A stretch of DNA of 64,000 bases from DASSKA01 sp963839365 (GTDB lineage Bacteria; Actinomycetota; Actinomycetes; Propionibacteriales; Nocardioidaceae). The notes under the pieces are model-generated. The model was given only the letters and a program-made list of their open reading frames with translations, ran no database searches and was not told the origin of the DNA. Position 1 is the stretch's first letter. Every line of letters starts with the position of its first letter. Shown piece by piece: positions 35,166 to 44,137 of the stretch. The stretch is from the NCBI GenBank assembly GCA_963839365.1, contig CAWIUT010000010.1, positions 372,001 through 436,000 of the forward strand. Reading direction: 5' to 3'. The position numbers and the translations under genes were made by a program.

Positions 35166-36383
35166 TCAGGGCAGCACCAGCTGTCCCTTGCCGAGCACGG
35201 TGACGCCGCCCTCGCTGACGGTGAACCCGCGGCGCCGGTCCTCCTCGTGGTCGACCCCGATGTGCGCGCCGTCCGGGACGATCACGTTCTTGTCCAGGAT
35301 CGCGTCCCGGACCACCGCGCCCCGGCCGACCGTCACGTTGTCCATGATCACGCTCCGCTCGACGCTGGCGCCGCCCGCGACGTACCCGTTGGTGCCGACC
35401 ACCGAGCTCGACACCCGGGCCCCCGACACGATCGACCCCGCGCACACGATCGAGTCCGAGACCCCGGCGTCCTCGACGAACTTGGCGCCCGGCAGCTGGG
35501 GGTGCGAGGTGAAGATCGGCCAGTCGGTGTTGTAGAGGTTGAACACCGGGTTCACCGACACCAGGTCCAGATGGGCCTCGTGGTAGGAGTCCAGGGTGCC
35601 CACGTCGCGCCAGTAGTCGCGGTCGCGCTGCGTGGACCCGGGCACCACGTTGCGCTTGAAGTCGTAGACGGCGGCGCGGCCCTGCTCGACCATCTGCGGG
35701 AGGATGTCGCCGCCCATGTCGTGGCGGGAGTTCGGGTTGCCGGCGTCCTTCTCCAGCGCCTCCACCAGCGCGTCGGCGTTGAACACGTAGTTGCCCATGG
35801 ACGCGAAGGTCTCGTCGGGGGAGTCGGCAAGGCCGGGCGGGTCGGCTGGCTTCTCGAGGAACTCCTCGATGCCGACGCCGTCCGCGGCGGCCCTGATCAC
35901 GCCGAACTGCCAGGCGTCCTTGCGCGGGACACGGATCCCGGCCACGGTCGCGTCCGCACCGCTGTCACGATGCGCCTGCACCATCTGTGCGGCGTCCATC
36001 CGGTACACGTGGTCGGCGCCGAAGACCACCACGATCTCCGGCCGCTCGTCGTTGATGAGGTTCATCGACTGGTAGATGGCGTCGGCGCTGCCGAGGTACC
36101 ACTGCGGCCCGCGGCGCTGCTGCGCGGGCACCGGGGTCACGTAGTCGCCCAGGATCGACGACAGCCGCCAGCTCACCGAGATGTGCCGGTCCAGCGAGTG
36201 CGACTTGTACTGGGTCAGCACCGCGCAGCGGCGGTAGCCTGCGTTCACCAGGTTGGACAGGGCGAAGTCGATGAGCCGGTAGGTGCCCCCGAACGGCACC
36301 GCGGGCTTGGCGCGGTCCACGGTCAGCGGCATCAGCCGCTTTCCCTCCCCGCCGGCCAGCACGATCGCCAGCACCTTCGCCAT
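35166..36383 (-). CDS. glgC: Glucose-1-phosphate adenylyltransferase
   Basis: A 405-residue ADP-glucose pyrophosphorylase that makes ADP-glucose for glycogen and maltose-1-phosphate routes. N-terminal AIVLAGGEGKRLMPLTVDRAKPAVPFGG is the nucleotide-binding loop, with HVYRMDAAQMVQ (catalytic Asp region), FLEKPADPP and a left-handed beta-helix C-terminal domain with repeated VIMDNVTVGRGAVVRDAILDKN-type turns. ATG 36383; upstream in-frame extension is unlikely. It is divergent from glgM/glgA (start 36445) across 61 bp, the arrangement also known in mycobacteria, and converges on the cupredoxin lipoprotein. Confidence 0.95.
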   Translation of the reverse strand: MAKVLAIVLAGGEGKRLMPLTVDRAKPAVPFGGTYRLIDFALSNLVNAGYRRCAVLTQYKSHSLDRHISVSWRLSSILGDYVTPVPAQQRRGPQWYLGSADAIYQSMNLINDERPEIVVVFGADHVYRMDAAQMVQAHRDSGADATVAGIRVPRKDAWQFGVIRAAADGVGIEEFLEKPADPPGLADSPDETFASMGNYVFNADALVEALEKDAGNPNSRHDMGGDILPQMVEQGRAAVYDFKRNVVPGSTQRDRDYWRDVGTLDSYHEAHLDLVSVNPVFNLYNTDWPIFTSHPQLPGAKFVEDAGVSDSIVCAGSIVSGARVSSSVVGTNGYVAGGASVERSVIMDNVTVGRGAVVRDAILDKNVIVPDGAHIGVDHEEDRRRGFTVSEGGVTVLGKGQLVLP

Positions 36384-36444
36384 GACGGAACCATAGCCTG
36401 CGCAGAGCCGGGCGAAACGTCTCCGAGCGGGATACATTCGCCGC

Positions 36445-37614
36445 ATGCGCGCTGCCATCCTCACCCGGGAGTACCCGCCCGACGTGTACGGCGGGGCCGG
36501 TGTGCACGTGGACTTCCTGGTCCGCGAGCTGCGCCGGCTGCTCGACGTCGACGTGCACTGCATGGGTGAGCCCCGCCCGGGTGCGACCGCGCACACCGAG
36601 CACGAGGAGCGGCTGGCCGGGGCGAACCCGGCGCTGCAGGTGCTCTCCACCGACATCGCGATGGCGGCCGGTGTCGGCGGGGCGGACGTGGTGCACTCGC
36701 ACACCTGGTACGCCAACATGGCCGGGCACTGGGCCGGGCTGCTGTACGACGTACCGCACGTCGTGACCGCGCACTCGCTGGAGCCGCACCGCCCCTGGAA
36801 GGCCGAGCAGCTCGGCGGCGGCTACCGGCTCTCGTCGTGGGCGGAGCGGACCGCGTTCGCCGCCGCTGCTGCGGTGATCGCGGTCAGCCGGGGGATGCGG
36901 CGCGACGTGCTCGCGTCGTACCCGTTCCTCGACCCGGACCGGGTGCACGTGGTCTACAACGGCATCGACACCACGCCGGGCGGCTCCGACGCCTACTGGC
37001 CGGACCCGGACCCGGCCGCCTTGGAGAGCCTCGGCGTGGACCCCGACCGGCCCTACGTGGTGTTCGTCGGCCGGATCACCCGGCAGAAGGGGGTGCCGCA
37101 CCTGCTGCGCGCCGCGCTCGGGTTCGACCCCGCGCTGCAGGTGCTGCTGCTCGCCGGCGCCGCGGACACCCCCGAGCTCAAGACGGAGACCGACGAGGCG
37201 ATCGCCGCCCTGCGCGCCTCCCGGGACGGGGTGGTGGTGGTCTCCCGGATGCTGCCGCGGGCGCAGGTGCGGAAGGTGCTCAGCCAGGCGCTGCTGTTCT
37301 GCTGCCCCTCGGTCTACGAGCCGCTCGGGATCGTGAACCTGGAGGCGATGGCCTGCGGCACCGCGGTGGTGGCCAGCCGGGTCGGAGGGATCCCCGAGGT
37401 GGTCGTGGACGGGGAGACCGGGCTGCTCGTCGACTACCACGAGGCGGACCCGGCCGGCTTCGAACGTGGCCTGTGTGCCGCGGTCAACCGGCTCGCCGCC
37501 GACCCGCCGCGGGCCGCCGCCTACGGCGAGGCCGGGCGGGCCCGCACCGTCGAGCGGTTCGGCTGGAACGCGATCGCCGAGCAGACCGTGGAGCTGTACC
37601 GCTCCCTGGTCTGA
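36445..37614 (+). CDS. glgM: GT4 glycogen synthase / alpha-maltose-1-phosphate synthase
   Basis: A 389-residue GT4-type glycosyltransferase. The N-terminal AILTREYPPDVYGGAGVHVDFLV carries the nucleotide-sugar-binding strand. SHTWYANMAGHWAGLL, VFVGRITRQKGVPHLLRAA and the EX7E-type YEPLGIVNLEAMACGTAVVASRVGGIPE complete the family pattern. Together with the divergent glgC this resembles the mycobacterial glgM (annotated glgA) / glgC pair that makes maltose-1-phosphate from ADP-glucose and glucose-1-phosphate for GlgE. Glycogen synthase is the alternative product assignment. ATG 36445, intact, of normal length. Confidence 0.9.
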   Translation: MRAAILTREYPPDVYGGAGVHVDFLVRELRRLLDVDVHCMGEPRPGATAHTEHEERLAGANPALQVLSTDIAMAAGVGGADVVHSHTWYANMAGHWAGLLYDVPHVVTAHSLEPHRPWKAEQLGGGYRLSSWAERTAFAAAAAVIAVSRGMRRDVLASYPFLDPDRVHVVYNGIDTTPGGSDAYWPDPDPAALESLGVDPDRPYVVFVGRITRQKGVPHLLRAALGFDPALQVLLLAGAADTPELKTETDEAIAALRASRDGVVVVSRMLPRAQVRKVLSQALLFCCPSVYEPLGIVNLEAMACGTAVVASRVGGIPEVVVDGETGLLVDYHEADPAGFERGLCAAVNRLAADPPRAAAYGEAGRARTVERFGWNAIAEQTVELYRSLV

Positions 37615-37617
37615 CCC

Positions 37618-37633
37618 CCCGGAAATTTCCGGG
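37618..37633. repeat. 16-bp perfect palindrome after glgM
   Basis: CCCGGAAATTTCCGGG is a perfect 16-bp palindrome three bases after the glgM stop, with an AT core. Because there is no loop it can form only a weak hairpin; a repressor-type operator or a symmetric terminator is equally possible. The next gene begins at 37754, with a possible promoter (TTGCCG and TTATCG) between. Confidence 0.45.
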
Positions 37634-37753
37634 CCGGGCTCGCGAAAGACTTGCCGTTACGAATCCGTTATCGGAGACTTGAGCGTCGAGCCGCAGCGGA
37701 ACTGGGGAGAGGGCCCGCGGCGGGGGGAACCCAACGGACAAGGATCGTCGCCT

Positions 37754-38947
37754 TTGAAGGTCGCAATCACCGGGGCAACCGGGGTGATCGGCATGGCCGC
37801 GGTCCGGTCGCTCGTGGCAGCGGGGCACGACGTGGTCGGGCTGGCCCGGACCCCGGAGAAGGCGGCCATGCTGGAGACGCTGGGGGCGGTCCCCGTGATC
37901 ACCGGCCTGTTCGACGAGGCCGGGCTCACCGCAATGTTCAACGGCTGTGACGCGGTGTGCAACTTCGCCACCCACGTGCCGGTCGGGCTGGCCGGGATCC
38001 GGCCGCGCAACTGGCGCAAGCACGACCGGCTGCGCACCGAGGGAGTGGCCGCGGTGGTCCGCGCCGCCCGCGCGGCCGGGGTGCGCCGGTTCGTGCAGGA
38101 GAGCATGTCCCTGCTGTACGCCGACCAGGGGGACGCGGTGGTCACCGAGTCCTCGCCCCTGGCGATCACCCGGGCCACCGAGCCGGTCGCAGTCGCCGAG
38201 ACGCACGTGCAGGAGTTCCAGACCGGGCTGCGCGCGGGCGTGGTGCTCCGGCTGGGGATGATCATCGGCGACGACCCGTTGACCAGGTGGCGGCTGCAGG
38301 CGGCCCGCAACGGTCGCCCCGTCGGCGTCGGGGCAGCTGGCGCGTGGTCGCACCCGCTGCACACCGACGACCTTGGCACGGCGGTGCTGGCCGCGCTGCG
38401 GGCGCCCAGCGGCTTCTACAACGTAGGCGCCGAGCCGGTGCGGCGGGCGGAGCTGGTGCGCGGTTTCCAGGTGGCCGCCGGCCATCCGGCGCACCGGGTG
38501 AGCCGCCGTGGCTCCGGCTTCGCCGGCCCGGTCGCCCGACGGATCGTCGGTGCCCGGCTCGAGCCGCTGGCCCGTTCGCTGCGGGTGAGCTCGGAGCTCT
38601 TCACCAGCCAGACGGGTTGGACCCCGCAACGCGTGAGGTTCGACGCCTCCTGGTTCAACATCGTCAGGACACAGCACGTCAGTACGCAGCGCATCGCCAG
38701 GACAGCGCACGAAGCGCCCGCCGGGGACGGCACGCCGAAGACCGTCGAGGGCAACCACGACGGCGAGGGAGGCCGCCGGCACGTCGCGCACAGCGAGGCG
38801 GCCCGGCGACGTCGGCTGGCCGAGGTCTTCGGCGACGTACTGCCGTCGACCACCGGCGACGAGCGCGGCGACACCGGCCGGGAGGAGTCCGGGCGCGAGG
38901 CCTGGCTGCGCAGCCAGGTGCCGCCCCACCACGGCACCTCGCGCTGA
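37754..38947 (+). CDS. NAD(P)-binding epimerase/oxidoreductase-like protein
   Basis: A 397-residue Rossmann-fold SDR of the extended type. VAITGATGVIGMAAVRSLVAAGHDVVGLART is the nucleotide-binding GxxGxxG region. MSLLYADQGDAVVTESSPL shows Tyr/Ser positions, but the standard YxxxK active site is replaced by VAVAETHVQEF, so ordinary dehydrogenase chemistry is doubtful. Residues 1-270 are the fold; the last 100 residues are unique, Arg/Glu/His-rich and unlikely to be structured. A TTG at 37754 with AAGGA upstream is chosen because the longer frame starts inside glgM. The reaction is unknown; context gives no clear partner. Confidence 0.75.
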   Translation: MKVAITGATGVIGMAAVRSLVAAGHDVVGLARTPEKAAMLETLGAVPVITGLFDEAGLTAMFNGCDAVCNFATHVPVGLAGIRPRNWRKHDRLRTEGVAAVVRAARAAGVRRFVQESMSLLYADQGDAVVTESSPLAITRATEPVAVAETHVQEFQTGLRAGVVLRLGMIIGDDPLTRWRLQAARNGRPVGVGAAGAWSHPLHTDDLGTAVLAALRAPSGFYNVGAEPVRRAELVRGFQVAAGHPAHRVSRRGSGFAGPVARRIVGARLEPLARSLRVSSELFTSQTGWTPQRVRFDASWFNIVRTQHVSTQRIARTAHEAPAGDGTPKTVEGNHDGEGGRRHVAHSEAARRRRLAEVFGDVLPSTTGDERGDTGREESGREAWLRSQVPPHHGTSR

Positions 38948-39067
38948 CCAGCGGCCCGGCCGCGCCGCGCGTCGATCGCGGAAAGCGGTCGCAAACGACA
39001 CGTTGAGCGCCGCCGGGGCCGTCGTTCGTGACCTGTTTCCGGTCCCTCCTTGCGGACCCGGGCCGGG

Positions 39068-39457
39068 TCAGATGCTGTTGGTGGGACGGTTGCCGTTCGC
39101 GAGCAGGTCCCGGATCTCGGTCAGCAGCGCGATGTCATCCGGTGGCGGGGTGGGCGCGGCCTCCTGGCCGCGGGCCCGCCGCTCCTGAAGCCTGTTGTAG
39201 GGCACCACGACCAGGAAGTACACCACCGCGGCGATGATCAGGAACGCGATGATCGCGGTGAGCACCGGGCCGATCAGGATGCCGCCGGGGTGCATGTCGT
39301 CCAGGTTGGGCGGTCCACCGGCCACCTTGCTGATGATGCTCATGATGAACCCGACGAACGCGGTCACGACCGCCGCGAACGCGGTCGCGATGACGAACGC
39401 GACGGCGAGCTCGACCAGGTTGCCGCGCATGATGAAGTCTTTGAAGCCCTTGAGCAT
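39068..39457 (-). CDS. mscL: Large-conductance mechanosensitive channel
   Basis: A 129-residue MscL. GFKDFIMRGNLVELAVAFVIATAFAAVVTAFV is transmembrane helix 1 with its preceding amphipathic helix, VLTAIIAFLIIAAVVYFLVVVPYNRLQERR is helix 2, and a cytoplasmic bundle (IALLTEIRDLLA) ends the chain. It opens on membrane tension to release solutes in osmotic downshock. ATG 39457. Stands alone between an SDR gene and a SAF-domain gene on the same strand. Confidence 0.96.
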   Translation of the reverse strand: MLKGFKDFIMRGNLVELAVAFVIATAFAAVVTAFVGFIMSIISKVAGGPPNLDDMHPGGILIGPVLTAIIAFLIIAAVVYFLVVVPYNRLQERRARGQEAAPTPPPDDIALLTEIRDLLANGNRPTNSI

Positions 39458-39526
39458 GGAACTCTCCCGTCCGGAAAGGCAGTGCGCATGCTCAGGCTAG
39501 GGCCAAAGCGCCCGGGGCGGTGGCTC

Positions 39527-40171
39527 CTAGGAGCGGAGCACGACGGACAAGAACGCCGACGGCCCCCTGCCGGCGAGCACCTCGGCCGTTCGAGCGGGCA
39601 CCCCGAGCACCACGAGGCCGCCGGACATCGGGCCGGGCACCAAGGCCTGCCCGGCCCGATCTCCGACGGGCTGCGGGATCGCCAGCACCAGCGCGTCCCG
39701 GGCCACCTCCTCGGCGGGCGTGCGCCCCTGGGGGTCCGCGGCCAGCACATCCACCCGGTCGCCGACGCGGAGCAGCCCGAGCGCTCCCGGGTCGCCGATC
39801 CGGGTCGGCACGGCCACCAGATCCGGATGGCCGGTCAGCAGCTCCGGACCGAGCAGGCGGGCATCGGTGATCGGTTCCCCGGCGCGGAGGGCTCCCACCG
39901 TCGTACGGCCGATCGCGCGCCCCGCGTCCAGCACACCGTCGGGGACGCTGGCGGGGGCGTACCCCACCACGCGGAGGTCGGCGGTCGAGAGCACGGTGCC
40001 GGCACCGAGGTCGTGCGCCGCGGTGAGCACCGGGGTGGTCGCCGGGGGAGGGGAGGCCGCCGCCTGCAGCGCGCACGCGGTGGCGCCGGCAGCGGCCAGC
40101 GCGGCGAGCAGCCGGCGCCGGGCGAGCACGACGCGGCGGAAGCGGCGGTAGAGGAGAAGGACGCGAGCCAT
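39527..40171 (-). CDS. SAF-domain (CpaB/FlgA-like) protein
   Basis: A 214-residue single-pass protein. An N-terminal basic stretch and one hydrophobic helix (RRLLAALAAAGATACALQAA) precede a SAF domain (LTAAHDLGAGTVLSTADLRVV, IGRTTVGALRAGEPITDARLL) and a C-terminal domain found in Flp-pilus assembly CpaB (VGDRVDVLAADPQGRTPAEEVARDALVLAIP). No other pilus genes are near, so it could be an orphan or part of a small actinobacterial cluster elsewhere. ATG 40171. Likely membrane-anchored with an external SAF domain. Confidence 0.8.
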   Translation of the reverse strand: MARVLLLYRRFRRVVLARRRLLAALAAAGATACALQAAASPPPATTPVLTAAHDLGAGTVLSTADLRVVGYAPASVPDGVLDAGRAIGRTTVGALRAGEPITDARLLGPELLTGHPDLVAVPTRIGDPGALGLLRVGDRVDVLAADPQGRTPAEEVARDALVLAIPQPVGDRAGQALVPGPMSGGLVVLGVPARTAEVLAGRGPSAFLSVVLRS

Positions 40172-40247
40172 CCCCGCAGGTTAGGAGCCAACCCCGGACT
40201 CGTGTCGCGGCTCGTCCACAGCCTCCACCAGCGGGTTCCTCAGGGGG

Positions 40248-40622
40248 TCAGGCGGCGCTGGTCGAGCCGGTCTTGCTGCCGTTGGACCCCGACGAGGCGG
40301 ACGAGGAACCGGCCGAAGAGCTGGAGGGCTCGGGTGAGGAGCTCGAGGACCCGCTGCTCGAGGACCCGGACGGGGAGCCGGAGTCCGACGAACCGGAGGA
40401 GTCCGAGGACTTGGACGAGGTGGTGCTCGACCCGTTGCGGCTCTCCGCGCGGCTGTCGGTGCGGTAGAACCCGGAACCCTTGAAGACCACGCCCACGGCG
40501 TTGAAGACCTTGCGCAGACGGCCGTCGCACTGGGGGCAGACGGTCAGCGAGTCCTCGTCGAAGCGCTGCACCTGCTCGAAGAAGTGCTCACAGTCCGTGC
40601 AGGCGTACTGGTAGGTCGGCAC
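40248..40622 (-). CDS. FmdB-family zinc-ribbon protein with Ser-rich tail
   Basis: A 124-residue protein. The first 50 residues are the FmdB zinc ribbon: MPTYQYACTDCEHFFEQVQ with CxxC and CPQCDGRLRKVFNAVG with a second CxxC. Residues about 57-124 are low-complexity, mostly Ser with Gly, Thr, Asp and Pro, longer than in most relatives. FmdB proteins regulate amidase/amide operons or are of unknown role. ATG 40622. The region just upstream (40623-40760) contains a promoter-like TAATTAT at about 40700 and is shared with the divergent penicillin acylase gene. Confidence 0.82.
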   Translation of the reverse strand: MPTYQYACTDCEHFFEQVQRFDEDSLTVCPQCDGRLRKVFNAVGVVFKGSGFYRTDSRAESRNGSSTTSSKSSDSSGSSDSGSPSGSSSSGSSSSSPEPSSSSAGSSSASSGSNGSKTGSTSAA

Positions 40623-40760
40623 CTGGTCCTCCGCACACTCTAGTTCCCCTTGCGGGGAATCCGATCCACGTCATCTGGCACTCGCCCGAGACGACTGCTA
40701 ATTATCGCAACGTCGAGGCGATCCGCAAACTTCCCGTGCCGCTGGGGCAGAATTGCGGCC

Positions 40761-43394
40761 GTGCCCGCACCCACGACCGCCCCCTCCCGCGACCGCTCCG
40801 CGGGATCGCCGCGCAGCCGGTTCCGGTTCCGGTCGCGGTCGCGCGCCACGCGCTGGGCGAGCTACGTCGCCGGCGCGCTCGTGCTGGTCCTGCTCGCCGC
40901 GCTGGTCGCCGGCGTGGCGGTGGTCCGCCGCTCGTTCCCGCAGACGTCGGGCACGATCACCGTCCCGGGGCTGGGCCACGACGTCACCGTGCTCCGCGAC
41001 GACCACGGCATCCCGCAGGTGTACGCCGCCACCTCGCACGACCTGTTCTACGCACAGGGCTACGTGCAGGCGCAGGACCGGTTCTTCGAGATGGACTTCC
41101 GGCGGCACGTCACCTCCGGGACCCTCGCCGAGCTGCTCGGCAAGCCCGCCGTCGAGGCGGACATGTACATCCGCACCATGGGCTGGCGCCGGGTCGCCCA
41201 GCAGGAGCTGTCGCTGCTCAAGCCGCAGACCCTCGCCTACCTGCAGGCCTACAGCGCCGGGGTGAACGCCTACATCCACAGCCACAGCCCCTCGCAGATG
41301 TCGCTGGAGTACTCGGTGCTGGCGCTGAACGGGCTGAACTACCAGCCCGCCGACTGGACCCCCCTGGACTCGGTGTCCTGGCTGATGGCGATGGCCTGGG
41401 ACCTCCGCGGGAACATGGACGACGAGATCGAGCGGGCCATCGCGTCGGTGAACCTCTCCCCGCGCCAGATCGACCAGCTGTTCCCGCCGTACCCCTACGC
41501 CCGGCACCGGCCGATCGTCGACCAGGGCGGGGTGGTCGACGGGGTGTTCGAGCAGGCCGCGCCGCCCGGCGAGCACAGCCGCAAGCCGGCGCGGCCACCG
41601 CTGTCCCCGGCGGTGGTGCACACCCTGGAGTCCCTCGACCGCGGTCTGAAGAGCCTGCCCACGCTGATGGGGCACGGCGGCGGGGTCGGCAGCAACGCCT
41701 GGGTCGTCGACGGGGCACACTCCACCACCGGGAAGCCGATCCTCGCCAACGACCCGCACCTGTCGGTGAGCATGCCCGGCATCTGGTACCAGATGGGGCT
41801 GCACTGCACCCGGCTGACCAGCAGCTGCCCCTTCGACGTCTCCGGGTTCACCTTCTCCGGGCTGCCCGGCGTGGTGATCGGCCACAACCAGCAGATCGCC
41901 TGGGGGTTCACCAACCTCGGCCCGGACGTGCTCGACCTGTACCTGGAGAAGGTGCGCGACAAGCGCTACCTGTACGGCGGGAAGTGGCTGCCGCTCGTCA
42001 CCCGGCGGGAGACCATCAAGGTCTTCGGCGGCAAGCCGATCCGGTTCACGGTCCGGGCCACCCGGCACGGGCCGCTGCTCTCCGACGTGTCCGCGCAGCT
42101 GAGCACGGTGGGCGCCGACGCGCCCACCGGGAAGGGGGCGCCGCCTCGCGGCCGCGGCTACGCGGTCGCCATCGACTGGACCGCGCTGAAGCCGAACCGG
42201 ACCGCCGACGCGCTGTTCGAGATGGACAAGGCCACCGACTGGGCCCAGTTCCGGGCCGGGGCGGCCGACTTCGCGGTCCCGGCGCAGAACCTGGTCTACG
42301 CCGACCGGGCCGGCAACATCGGCTACCAGGCACCCGGGCTGATCCCGATCCGCAAGTCCGGCAACAACGGCGACTACCCGGCGGAGGGCTGGCTGCCCGC
42401 CGACGACTGGACCGGCAAGTACATCCCGTTCCAGGCGCTGCCCAACGTGCTGAACCCGCCCGAAGGGTTCGTGGCCACCGCCAACCAGGCGGTCATCGGC
42501 CCGAGGTACCCGTACTACCTCGGCGACTCGTGGTCCTACGGCTACCGCAGCCAACGGATCGTGGACCTGATCAAGGCCAAGGGCCGACTCAGCCCCGCGG
42601 ACATGTCCGCGATCCAGCTCGACACCCGCAACGGGTTCGCGCCCGTGTTCGTGAAGTACCTGGAGCGGGTCCCGCTGCCCTCGTCGTACCTGTCCGCCGG
42701 GAAGCGGCTGCTGCGGCACTGGGACTACACCCAGCCGACGGACTCCGCGGCCGCCGCCTACTACAACGCGGTGTGGCGGGACACCCTCGCGCTCACCTTC
42801 CACGACCAGCTGCCACAGGCGATCTGGCCGAACGGCGACGACCGCTGGTACGAGGTGATGCGTCGGCTGCTCGCGCACCCGCACAGCAGCTGGTGGGACG
42901 ACGTGACCACGAAGCACCGCGTGGAGACCCGTGACGACATCCTCCAGCAGGCGATGACCGACGCGTTGAACGAGATGGTGCGTACCGAGTCCCGGCGTCC
43001 CTCGGACTGGACCTGGGGTCAGCACCACGTGATGAACCTGGAGAACCAGAGCCTCGGCCAGTCCGACATCGGGCTGGTGCGGTGGCTGTTCAACCGGGGT
43101 GGCTACCAGGTGCCCGGCGGACCCGCCGTGGTGGATGCGACGTCGTGGGACGCCGCGCAGGGCTACGACGTGACGGTGGCGCCGTCGATGCGGATGGTGG
43201 TCTCCCTGGCGAACCTGGACAAGTCCACCTGGGTGAACCTGACCGGGGTCTCCGGGCACGCGTTCAACTCCCACTACGCCGACCAGACCGACCTGTGGGT
43301 GCAGGGCAAGACCCTGCCCTGGCCGTTCTCCCGTCAGGCGGTGCAGCAGGCCGCGGACCGGACCCTGACGCTCAGGCCCCGCGGAAGCGGGTGA
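40761..43394 (+). CDS. Penicillin acylase-family N-terminal-nucleophile hydrolase
   Basis: An 877-residue protein with one N-terminal membrane helix (YVAGALVLVLLAALVAGVAVV), so it is membrane-anchored or exported. It has the Ntn-hydrolase fold: an A-chain (VTVLRDDHGIPQVYAATSHDLFYAQGYVQAQDRFFEMD...), a spacer, and the B-chain beginning at GSNAW with nucleophile Ser311 in GVGSNAWVVDG. Autoproteolysis before Ser311 is expected, as in penicillin acylase, quorum-quenching AHL acylases and related amide hydrolases. VVIGHNQQIAWGFTNLGPDV and NLENQSLGQSDIG are further family blocks. GTG 40761. Overlaps the 3' end of the cyclo-ligase gene by 23 bp on the opposite strand. The natural acyl substrate is unknown. 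Confidence 0.9.
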   Translation: MPAPTTAPSRDRSAGSPRSRFRFRSRSRATRWASYVAGALVLVLLAALVAGVAVVRRSFPQTSGTITVPGLGHDVTVLRDDHGIPQVYAATSHDLFYAQGYVQAQDRFFEMDFRRHVTSGTLAELLGKPAVEADMYIRTMGWRRVAQQELSLLKPQTLAYLQAYSAGVNAYIHSHSPSQMSLEYSVLALNGLNYQPADWTPLDSVSWLMAMAWDLRGNMDDEIERAIASVNLSPRQIDQLFPPYPYARHRPIVDQGGVVDGVFEQAAPPGEHSRKPARPPLSPAVVHTLESLDRGLKSLPTLMGHGGGVGSNAWVVDGAHSTTGKPILANDPHLSVSMPGIWYQMGLHCTRLTSSCPFDVSGFTFSGLPGVVIGHNQQIAWGFTNLGPDVLDLYLEKVRDKRYLYGGKWLPLVTRRETIKVFGGKPIRFTVRATRHGPLLSDVSAQLSTVGADAPTGKGAPPRGRGYAVAIDWTALKPNRTADALFEMDKATDWAQFRAGAADFAVPAQNLVYADRAGNIGYQAPGLIPIRKSGNNGDYPAEGWLPADDWTGKYIPFQALPNVLNPPEGFVATANQAVIGPRYPYYLGDSWSYGYRSQRIVDLIKAKGRLSPADMSAIQLDTRNGFAPVFVKYLERVPLPSSYLSAGKRLLRHWDYTQPTDSAAAAYYNAVWRDTLALTFHDQLPQAIWPNGDDRWYEVMRRLLAHPHSSWWDDVTTKHRVETRDDILQQAMTDALNEMVRTESRRPSDWTWGQHHVMNLENQSLGQSDIGLVRWLFNRGGYQVPGGPAVVDATSWDAAQGYDVTVAPSMRMVVSLANLDKSTWVNLTGVSGHAFNSHYADQTDLWVQGKTLPWPFSRQAVQQAADRTLTLRPRGSG

Positions 43395-43962
43395 TCCCGC
43401 TCGGGGTGACCGCGGCGCTCACCCGCTGGTCGTGCGCCTCGGTCGGCACCGCGTCGAGGATCTCGCCGTCGAAGAGCAGCACGCAGACGAACGTGCCGGC
43501 CGGGACCCTGGTCAGCGCCCGGTCGTAGGAGCCGCCACCACGCCCGAGCCGCATCCCGGTGCGGTCCGCGGCCAGTCCGGGCGCGAGCACCACGTCCGCG
43601 GTTGCGACCGCGTCCCGGCCCAGCGGCAGCGCGGTCGGCTCGAGCAGCCCCCGGCGGGCCGGCATCAGCTCCTCCGGCCCGGTATACGGCGCCCAGTCCA
43701 GGTCGTTGTCGGCCTGGAGCAGCGGCAGGATCACCCGTCGGCCCATCGCGGCCAGCCGCTCGATGACCGGACCGGTGCCGGGCTCGATGCTCACCGAGAC
43801 GTAGGCGGCAATGGTGGCGGCGCGCCGTACCTCCTCGGCGGCGAGCAGGTGGTCGGCGATCGCGTTCGCGTCCTCGACCACCGCCGAGAGCGAGCGTCGG
43901 CGCCGCGCGGTGACGAGCTGGTCGCGCAGGGCCACCTTGCGCGCGTCGACGTCGGTCTCCAT
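43372..43962 (-). CDS. 5-formyltetrahydrofolate cyclo-ligase
   Basis: A 196-residue enzyme that converts 5-formyl-THF to 5,10-methenyl-THF with ATP. ARKVALRDQLVTARRRRS begins the chain; YVSVSIEPGTGPVIERLAAMGRRVILPLLQ and VVLAPGLAADRTGMRLGRGGGSYDRAL (the conserved ATP-binding RLGRGGGYYD-type motif) confirm the family. The next gene rightward, on the plus strand, is UGPase. In many actinobacteria this gene sits next to the UGPase-moeA-rimJ-sepX run, and the arrangement here matches. Start ATG 43962. Confidence 0.9.
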   Translation of the reverse strand: METDVDARKVALRDQLVTARRRRSLSAVVEDANAIADHLLAAEEVRRAATIAAYVSVSIEPGTGPVIERLAAMGRRVILPLLQADNDLDWAPYTGPEELMPARRGLLEPTALPLGRDAVATADVVLAPGLAADRTGMRLGRGGGSYDRALTRVPAGTFVCVLLFDGEILDAVPTEAHDQRVSAAVTPSGITRFRGA

Positions 43963-44077
43963 GAGGACACGCTAGTGCCCGCGGCGCCGCACCGACGCCG
44001 CGTCTCAACCCCGGCCTTCCGGCGGCGGTGGGCGTACCGATATCGGGTTCGAAGCGCGACCTCATAGCATCGTGCCT

Positions 44078-44137
44078 ATGAGTGAACGCCTCACGAGACC
44101 GCTCGCTGCGCTCGCGCTTCCGCGGGGGCCCCGATGA
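44078..44137 (+). CDS. Short leader ORF overlapping the UGPase start
   Basis: ATG 44078 opens a 19-codon ORF (MSERLTRPLAALALPRGPR) whose TGA overlaps the UGPase ATG at 44134 by ATGA. A TAGCAT at 44065-44070, of TAnnnT -10 form, places a likely transcript start at or next to the A of ATG 44078, so this could be a leaderless mRNA that begins with the leader codon and is translationally coupled to UGPase. Alternatively it is a chance frame. Confidence 0.4.
   Translation: MSERLTRPLAALALPRGPR

Noticed and set aside
40698..43274. 858-codon minus-strand frame opposite penicillin acylase
   Set aside because: Shadow of the acylase gene; Arg/Gly/His-rich with no recognisable domain.
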